Shown here: positions 6,702 through 9,901 of the stretch, one piece after another
Numbering within the stretch: position 1 is the stretch's first letter
Layout: every line of letters begins with the position of its first letter
Assembly (NCBI GenBank): GCA_900759575.1
Contig: CAAEVU010000178.1
Coordinates: 1-9,901 of the forward strand
Source: Clostridia bacterium
Lineage (GTDB): Bacteria; Bacillota; Clostridia; Oscillospirales; Acutalibacteraceae
Direction: 5' to 3'
Length of the DNA: 9,901 nt
The notes under the pieces: model-generated
What the model was told of the DNA's origin: nothing
The model's input: the letters and a program-made list of their open reading frames with translations, nothing else
Database searches by the model: none
Position numbers and translations under genes: made by a program

Positions 6702-7235
6702 CTATCCAGTTCCATACCCATGCGAGGCGGTTTGACAAAAAACCGCATTTTTACAGATAGTTGATTTTCCTAAATAAACCGCTCCGGTGGGGCCTGTGGG
6801 CCCGGTCACCCCTTGAGGGCCTGCGGACCCTGTGGCACCGGTGGCGCCAGTAGCTCCCGTAGGTCCGGTGGGGCCTGTGGGTCCAGTTATCCCTTGAGGT
6901 CCTTGGGGCCCGGCGGACCCTGTTGTGCCCGTAGCACCTGTCGCGCCAGTGGCTCCGGTAGCACCGGTAGCGCCCGTGGGGCCAGTGACGCCGGGTACGC
7001 CTTGCAGCCCTTGCACTCCCTGAGGCCCGGTGGGCCCGGTAACGCCCTGAGGACCTTGGGGACCTTGCAGCCCTTGGACACCTTGGGGGCCTCTGGGACC
7101 GGTGGGGCCGGTCTTACCAGGGCATCCTTGGGGCCCCATGGGACCTTGAGGACCCTGAGGCCCGGGAATGGGGCAGCAGGGCGGGCAGTTTCCGCAGGGA
7201 TCACAGCGGCCGTCGTTGGGCCGGTAGATATTCAT
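6702..7235 (-). CDS. Collagen-like (Gly-X-Y) protein, 3' end replaced by element sequence
   Basis: A 177-residue frame on the reverse strand. The start MNIYRPND (ATG at 7235) is preferred over an ATG 18 bases upstream because AAAGGA lies at a proper distance from it. A Cys-rich head, CDPCGNCPPCC (11-21), could cross-link the protein by disulfides. It is followed by 43 unbroken Gly-X-Y triplets (25-153), mostly GPT, GPQ, GAT and GVQ; this composition is typical of BclA-like exosporium proteins of Bacillus and Clostridia. Those proteins normally carry a globular C-terminal domain of over 100 residues. Here the repeats end at a GAV triplet and run into 24 unrelated residues (YLGKSTICKNAV onward) encoded by the complement of the recombinase terminator. 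The gene is therefore truncated and chimeric, probably by element insertion. It may still yield a stub, but it has lost its trimerising head. A sporulation role is inferred from the family only. Confidence 0.8.
   Translation of the reverse strand: MNIYRPNDGRCDPCGNCPPCCPIPGPQGPQGPMGPQGCPGKTGPTGPRGPQGVQGLQGPQGPQGVTGPTGPQGVQGLQGVPGVTGPTGATGATGATGATGATGTTGSAGPQGPQGITGPTGPTGPTGATGATGATGSAGPQGVTGPTGPTGAVYLGKSTICKNAVFCQTASHGYGTG
6727..6752 (+). terminator. Intrinsic terminator after the recombinase
   Basis: GCGGTTT (6727-6733), a 6-base loop and AAACCGC (6740-6746) are followed by ATTTTT. It lies 29 bases after the recombinase stop codon. On the reverse strand this DNA is read as part of the chimeric tail of the collagen-like frame. 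Confidence 0.8.
6779..6782. other. Probable right attachment junction of the integrated element
   Basis: To the right, the reverse strand encodes a perfect Gly-X-Y series with Ala codons of the form GGN-GCN. To the left, AT-rich sequence begins at once (bases 6753-6779) and the repeat logic is lost. The last codon compatible with the repeat is GCG, read from 6782 to 6780, so the crossover lies within or next to these bases. The core dinucleotide cannot be fixed without the empty site or the left junction. Confidence 0.45.
6783..7163 (-). repeat. Gly-X-Y coding repeat region
   Basis: A GC-rich 9-base periodicity encodes glycine at every third residue. A larger duplication is visible: a block of the form GPT-(GAT)n-GSA-GPQ-GVT/GIT-GPT occurs twice (residues 85-120 and 121-150 approximately), with five and three GAT triplets respectively. 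Such tracts change length easily by slippage and are hard to assemble from short reads. Confidence 0.85.
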
Positions 7236-7356
7236 ACGCAAACATCCTTTCATTTTTTCTTAGCAGGGCCAAAACCCTCCCAATGCCAGGATATGCGACT
7301 GGGTCGGAAACGTGCGTGTCCGGGTGTTTTTCTAAAAAGGCCGGGAAACTTCCAAT

Positions 7357-7393
7357 AAAAAACGCGCCTGAACGGTGAAAACGTCCAAGCGCG
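7357..7393 (-). terminator. Second of two tandem reverse-strand terminators
   Basis: Read on the reverse strand, a 12-bp stem formed by bases 7393-7382 and 7374-7363 (two G-T wobble pairs) has a TTTTCAC loop and is followed by TTTTTT. It lies 15 bases downstream of the other terminator and would catch read-through from the tRNA before it reaches the collagen-like gene. Confidence 0.8.
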
Positions 7394-7406
7394 AATGGTG
7401 AGAATC

Positions 7407-7442
7407 AAAACAAAAAGCGCATCTCACAAAAGTGAAATGCGC
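7407..7442 (-). terminator. Intrinsic terminator downstream of tRNA-Val
   Basis: On the reverse strand GCGCATTTCAC pairs with GTGAGATGCGC (one G-T wobble, loop TTTT), followed by TTTTTGTTTT. It begins 24 bases after the encoded CCA end of the tRNA. A small GCAGC/GCTGC hairpin at about 7452-7466 lies between the tRNA and this terminator. Confidence 0.85.
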
Positions 7443-7466
7443 GAATTTGAAGCAGCTTTGCGCTGC

Positions 7467-7543
7467 TGGTGGGGACAACAGGACTCGAACCTGTGACCTC
7501 CTACGTGTGAAGCAGGCGCTCTAACCAGCTGAGCTATGCCCCC
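7467..7543 (-). tRNA. tRNA-Val, anticodon CAC
   Basis: The reverse strand folds as a full cloverleaf of 77 nt. The acceptor GGGGGCA pairs with TGTCCCC (one G-T). The D stem is GCTC/GAGC. The anticodon stem CCTGC/GTAGG holds the loop TTCACAC, giving anticodon CAC, which reads GUG. The T arm is ACAGG-TTCGAGT-CCTGT. CCA is encoded. It has its own promoter and terminators, so it is a single-gene unit. No sign of integration at its 3' end was seen: the element lies about 690 bases away, inside the collagen-like gene. Confidence 0.96.
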
Positions 7544-7555
7544 GTAACAGGCAAT

Positions 7556-7584
7556 AGTATACCAGATTATTTTTTCGCCGTCAA
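7556..7584 (-). promoter_or_regulatory. Promoter of tRNA-Val
   Basis: On the reverse strand TTGACG (7584-7579) and TATACT (7561-7556) are separated by exactly 17 bases, with an A-rich spacer. The mature tRNA begins 12 bases after the -10 box. This is the best sigma-A-type promoter in the window. Confidence 0.88.
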
Positions 7585-7690
7585 CCCCTGAATTTAAAAA
7601 ATATTTCCTTTTCTGTGGAAGAAACGTCACGTTGTCCACCTGAGGGCATAAGATGGGACGGGAAAGTTTTCCCGGAAAGGAGGTGGGAAC

Positions 7691-8575
7691 ATGGCACAGC
7701 TTCCCAAAAAGGGCATTGATATTTCCGAATTCAATGGGGATGTGGACCTGGCAGGGCTGAAAGGGCAAATCGAGTTTGTCATCATCCGCTGTGGCTATGG
7801 CGGGGACTACACCAACCAGGACGACCCCCAGTTTGAAAACAATGTGCGCAAGTGCGAGGCCGCAGGCATCCCCTGGGGCACGTACCTGTATTCCTATGCT
7901 AAAGATACGTCCATGGCGCAAAGCGAAGCGGCCCATACCCTGCGGCTGCTCAAAGGAAAGCACCCCCAGTATGGCGTTTGGTACGATGTGGAGGACAGCA
8001 CCCTTCCCACCGGAGAAGCGCTGATTGACAACGTGGTCACCTATTGCCAGGCGATCCAGCAGGCGGGGTATTACTGCGGGTTGTATTCCTTCCTGTTTTG
8101 GATGCAGACCAGGCTGAACAGCCCCCGTTTGGACCCTTACGACAAGTGGGTGGCCCAGTGGAGCAGCCAGCTGGATTACCAAAAACCGGCGGGCATGTGG
8201 CAGTTCACGAACCAGTTGGTATTAAATGGAAAGACCTTTGACGGTAATTGGGCTTATAAGGATTATCCCGCGTTGACCGGAGGAGAGGAGGAATCGGATA
8301 TGACGGAAGCGGAAGTGGTCAAGCTTGCCAGGGCGGAAGCCCAAAAAGTCTACAATGAAAATGAGGAAAAATACCGGACCATTGCTTCTTTGCCGGATTG
8401 GGCAAAGACCGCGGTGGAGCAGGTTTACAAGGAGTTGGGACTGGCCGGCACCGGAGGAACGGGAACAGACACGAAAATCGACGCCAGCGAAACCTATGTG
8501 CGGGCGTTGACAGTGATCGCCAAATTGTTGGACAAACTTGACGGGGCAGCCTCCCAGCCGGGGGCAAACGGCTAA
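7691..8575 (+). CDS. GH25 lysozyme (N-acetylmuramidase), endolysin-like
   Basis: A 294-residue enzyme predicted to cut the MurNAc-GlcNAc bond of peptidoglycan. The ATG follows AAGGAGGTG at 5 bases. The GH25 domain covers about 6-195: GIDISEFNG with Asp10, FVIIRCGYG, the catalytic DxE in WYDVED (Asp99, Glu101), MWQFT (169-173) and FDGNWAY near its end. After a short acidic linker, residues 204-290 form a helical tail (YRTIASLPDWAKTAVEQVY) that resembles C-terminal parts of Firmicute phage endolysins. There is no signal peptide and no recognised wall-binding repeat. The protein therefore needs a holin, lysis or an unusual export route, and no holin gene is nearby. It could be a phage relic, a domesticated lysozyme or a sporulation/mother-cell lysis enzyme. 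No convincing promoter was found upstream. A short inverted repeat (AACGT-C-ACGTT, 7623-7633) lies in that gap. Confidence 0.93.
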   Translation: MAQLPKKGIDISEFNGDVDLAGLKGQIEFVIIRCGYGGDYTNQDDPQFENNVRKCEAAGIPWGTYLYSYAKDTSMAQSEAAHTLRLLKGKHPQYGVWYDVEDSTLPTGEALIDNVVTYCQAIQQAGYYCGLYSFLFWMQTRLNSPRLDPYDKWVAQWSSQLDYQKPAGMWQFTNQLVLNGKTFDGNWAYKDYPALTGGEEESDMTEAEVVKLARAEAQKVYNENEEKYRTIASLPDWAKTAVEQVYKELGLAGTGGTGTDTKIDASETYVRALTVIAKLLDKLDGAASQPGANG

Positions 8576-8590
8576 AAAGAGCCGGTAACA

Positions 8591-8631
8591 GCGGCCCTTC
8601 GGGGGATTTCCTCCGGAGGGCCGCGCTTTTT
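8591..8631 (+). terminator. Intrinsic terminator after the lysozyme gene
   Basis: GCGGCCCT (8591-8598) pairs with AGGGCCGC (8617-8624). The inner stem extends further with CGGGGGA against TCCTCCG, and the structure ends in GCTTTTT. It starts 15 bases after the stop codon and separates this gene from galT. Confidence 0.9.
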
Positions 8632-8640
8632 GGAAAACCG

Positions 8641-8653
8641 GGGGAATTTCCCC
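8641..8653. repeat. Small inverted repeat upstream of the galT promoter
   Basis: GGGGAA-T-TTCCCC is a perfect 6+6 inverted repeat, 20 bases upstream of the galT -35 box. It could be a repressor or activator site for galactose control, but nothing links it to a known regulator. Confidence 0.25.
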
Positions 8654-8673
8654 AAATGGTGCGGCAGTCGAAC

Positions 8674-8702
8674 TTGTTTCTTGTCGGGTTCTGTAGTACA
8701 AT
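8674..8702 (+). promoter_or_regulatory. Promoter of galT
   Basis: TTGTTT (8674-8679) and TACAAT (8697-8702) are separated by 17 bases. The match to consensus is 4/6 and 5/6. It lies 33 bases upstream of the galT ATG and downstream of the lysozyme terminator, so galT begins a new transcript. Confidence 0.7.
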
Positions 8703-8735
8703 GAAAGCCTAAACCACCAGAAAGGGTGAAGCTGT

Positions 8736-9901
8736 ATGGAGAAGGAAAAACTCAGCCTGGAAATCAGCCGTCTTGTAAACTATGGACTACAAAGAGGTCT
8801 TATCGCCCCGGAAGATGAAGCCTATGCCGCCAACCGGATGTTGGCCCTGTTGGGCTTGCGGGAGTATGAGCCCCAGAGCGTCGAGGAGCAGCTGCGTTTT
8901 CCGGCGGAGCCTTTGGAGGCTTTGTGCGATTATGCAGCGGAGCAGGGATTGATCGACCCTGACACCCGAGATGCCCGGGACCAGTTTGACACGGAGCTGA
9001 TGAATTGCCTCATGCCCCGGCCCTCGGAAGTGGTGCGGAAATTCAAGGAACTTTACCAGCAGGACAAGCAGGCCGCCACGGAGTATTATTACGATTTGAG
9101 CCGGGCGTCCAACTATATCCGTGTGGACCGTGTGGAGAAGGACAAGCTTTGGACCGCCCCCACGGAATATGGGGACCTGGTGATCACCATCAACCTCTCG
9201 AAGCCGGAAAAGGACCCCAAGGCCATTGCCGCTGCCAAAAACGCTCCCCAGTCGGGGTATCCCAAGTGCGCCCTTTGCCGGGAAAACGAAGGATATCTGG
9301 GCAGCGCCAACCAGGCAGCCCGGGGCAATCACCGGCTGATCCCCCTGACTCTGGGGGGCGAGCCCTGGTTTTTGCAGTATTCCCCCTATGTGTATTACAA
9401 TGAGCATTGCATCGTTTTGAGCGGGGAACACCGGCCCATGAAGGTAAGCCGTGCGTCCATGGAGCGGCTGTTGGAATTTGTCACCCTGCTGCCCCATTAT
9501 TTTGTGGGCTCCAACGCGGACCTGCCCATTGTGGGCGGTTCCATCCTGTCCCATGACCATTTCCAGGGCGGCCGGTACGAATTCCCCATGGCCAAAGCCC
9601 CGGTGCGGGAAAAGGTGGAGTTTGCCGGATTTGAGGATGTGCAGGCGGGGATCGTCCATTGGCCCATGTCCGTGATCCGTCTGCGGGGCAAGGACCGGGA
9701 GCGTTTGGCTGCCCTGGGGGAAAAGATCCTTTCCGCTTGGCGTGAGTATTCCGATGAGAGTGTGGACATCCTGGCATATACAGGGGAGACTCCTCACAAC
9801 ACCATCACCCCCATTGCCCGCCGGCGTGGGGAGGATTACGAGCTGGACCTGGTGCTGCGGAATAACCGCACCACGGAAGAGCATCCCTTGGGACTGTTCC
9901 A
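8736..9901 (+). CDS. galT: UDP-glucose-hexose-1-phosphate uridylyltransferase, class II (partial, 3' end outside window)
   Basis: GalT of the Leloir pathway moves UMP from UDP-glucose to galactose-1-phosphate, giving UDP-galactose and glucose-1-phosphate in the cytoplasm. The first 388 codons are present, out of about 500 usual for the Firmicute class II enzyme; the frame is open at the window edge. The start ATG follows AAAGGGTG at 6 bases. The active-site segment GGSILSHDHFQGG is at 267-279, with the histidine triad-like HDHFQ (273-277) whose second His carries the uridylyl group in this family. Other class II hallmarks are RASNYIRVDR (123-132), NLSKPEKDP (153-161) and a Cys pair in CALC (178-181). 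It has its own promoter. The high GC of its sampled lines (58-73%) suggests host background. galK or galE might follow beyond the window, but this cannot be seen. Confidence 0.96.
   Translation, partial: MEKEKLSLEISRLVNYGLQRGLIAPEDEAYAANRMLALLGLREYEPQSVEEQLRFPAEPLEALCDYAAEQGLIDPDTRDARDQFDTELMNCLMPRPSEVVRKFKELYQQDKQAATEYYYDLSRASNYIRVDRVEKDKLWTAPTEYGDLVITINLSKPEKDPKAIAAAKNAPQSGYPKCALCRENEGYLGSANQAARGNHRLIPLTLGGEPWFLQYSPYVYYNEHCIVLSGEHRPMKVSRASMERLLEFVTLLPHYFVGSNADLPIVGGSILSHDHFQGGRYEFPMAKAPVREKVEFAGFEDVQAGIVHWPMSVIRLRGKDRERLAALGEKILSAWREYSDESVDILAYTGETPHNTITPIARRRGEDYELDLVLRNNRTTEEHPLGLF

Larger units (their letters stand above)
1..6780. mobile_element. Right-hand part of an integrative element (left end not in window)
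   Basis: This is inferred from three observations. A complete large serine recombinase with a small companion gene lies at the right. A terminator follows it. About 30 bases later a Gly-X-Y repeat gene on the opposite strand is cut in mid-repeat at about 6780. Large serine recombinases of the TnpX/TndX type usually sit at one end of the element they move, so the DNA to the left should belong to the element. No left junction was found: no part of a collagen-gene 3' end and no copy of the right-end sequence was seen between 1 and 6780. The element could therefore extend beyond base 1. Alternatively only the recombinase module (from about 4420) is mobile and the surface-protein gene arrived separately. 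No conjugation genes are in view, so it cannot be said whether this is an ICE, a mobilisable element or a remnant. Confidence 0.42.

Noticed and set aside
6783..7163. Repetitive GC-rich tract considered as a CRISPR array or minisatellite
   Set aside because: The period is 9 bases with codon-level variation and it encodes uninterrupted Gly-X-Y on the reverse strand. There are no constant repeats with unique spacers.
6813..7358. Forward-strand open frame of 181 codons
   Set aside because: It is a Gly/Ser/Arg-rich shadow of the collagen-like repeat, with no ribosome-binding site, and it crosses the collagen gene's start region and into its upstream region.
7467..7543. tRNA-Val as integration site of the element
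   Set aside because: The tRNA is intact with no duplicated 3' end nearby, and the coding break is about 690 bases away in the collagen-like gene. The integrase is of the serine type, which rarely uses tRNA genes.
7424..8182. Reverse-strand open frame of 252 codons
   Set aside because: It runs through the tRNA-Val gene, its promoter and the GH25 domain in antisense, so it is not a gene.
8787..9884. Reverse-strand open frame of 365 codons
   Set aside because: It is the antisense of galT. The forward frame shows family motifs such as HDHFQ, while the reverse translation is low in structure and has no start signal.

Overview
The window looks like chromosomal DNA of an anaerobic Firmicute (class Clostridia, probably an Oscillospiraceae-like gut bacterium) with an integrated mobile element ending inside it. 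The grounds are strong AGGAGG ribosome-binding sites, an S-layer-homology surface protein, a class II (Firmicute-type) GalT, a Bacillus/Clostridium-type collagen-like protein, and a large serine recombinase with a small companion gene. Hand-counted GC of sampled 60-base lines is about 35% in the N-terminal half of the surface-protein gene, 55-57% in its 3' end, 52-55% in the recombinase and 58-73% in galT. The window therefore appears to be a mosaic, with the right end closest to host background.

Region 1 (1-572) contains only decayed coding sequence: the tail of a Cys-rich, zinc-ribbon-like frame interrupted by a TGA, then a broken gene with an intact ribosome-binding site and a recognisable signal peptide. 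Region 2 (573-4418) is one large secreted protein of 1281 residues with three C-terminal SLH domains. Region 3 (4419-4692) is a non-coding leader with several potential RNA hairpins, an anti-Shine-Dalgarno-like ACCTCC and a 14-bp perfect intrinsic terminator. Region 4 (4693-6697) is a two-gene module: an 87-residue protein resembling the DUF6870 type, and a complete 547-residue large serine recombinase. A terminator follows.

At about 6780 the sequence changes abruptly into a reverse-strand collagen-like gene. Its 43 Gly-X-Y triplets stop exactly there, and the frame runs on into 24 unrelated residues encoded antisense to the recombinase terminator. The simplest reading is that the recombinase's element inserted into the collagen-like gene and cut off its 3' end. 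If so, 6779-6782 is the right attachment junction and everything to its left, including the surface-protein gene, is element DNA. The left end is not in the window.

Region 5 (7236-9901) looks like ordinary host sequence. It holds two tandem reverse-strand terminators, a reverse-strand tRNA-Val(CAC) with a near-consensus promoter, a GH25 lysozyme gene with its own terminator, and the first 388 codons of galT with a good promoter. No complete novel defence or biosynthetic system is visible. The most unusual points are the chimeric collagen gene at the insertion junction, the structured leader before the recombinase module, and the composite surface protein as possible element cargo.
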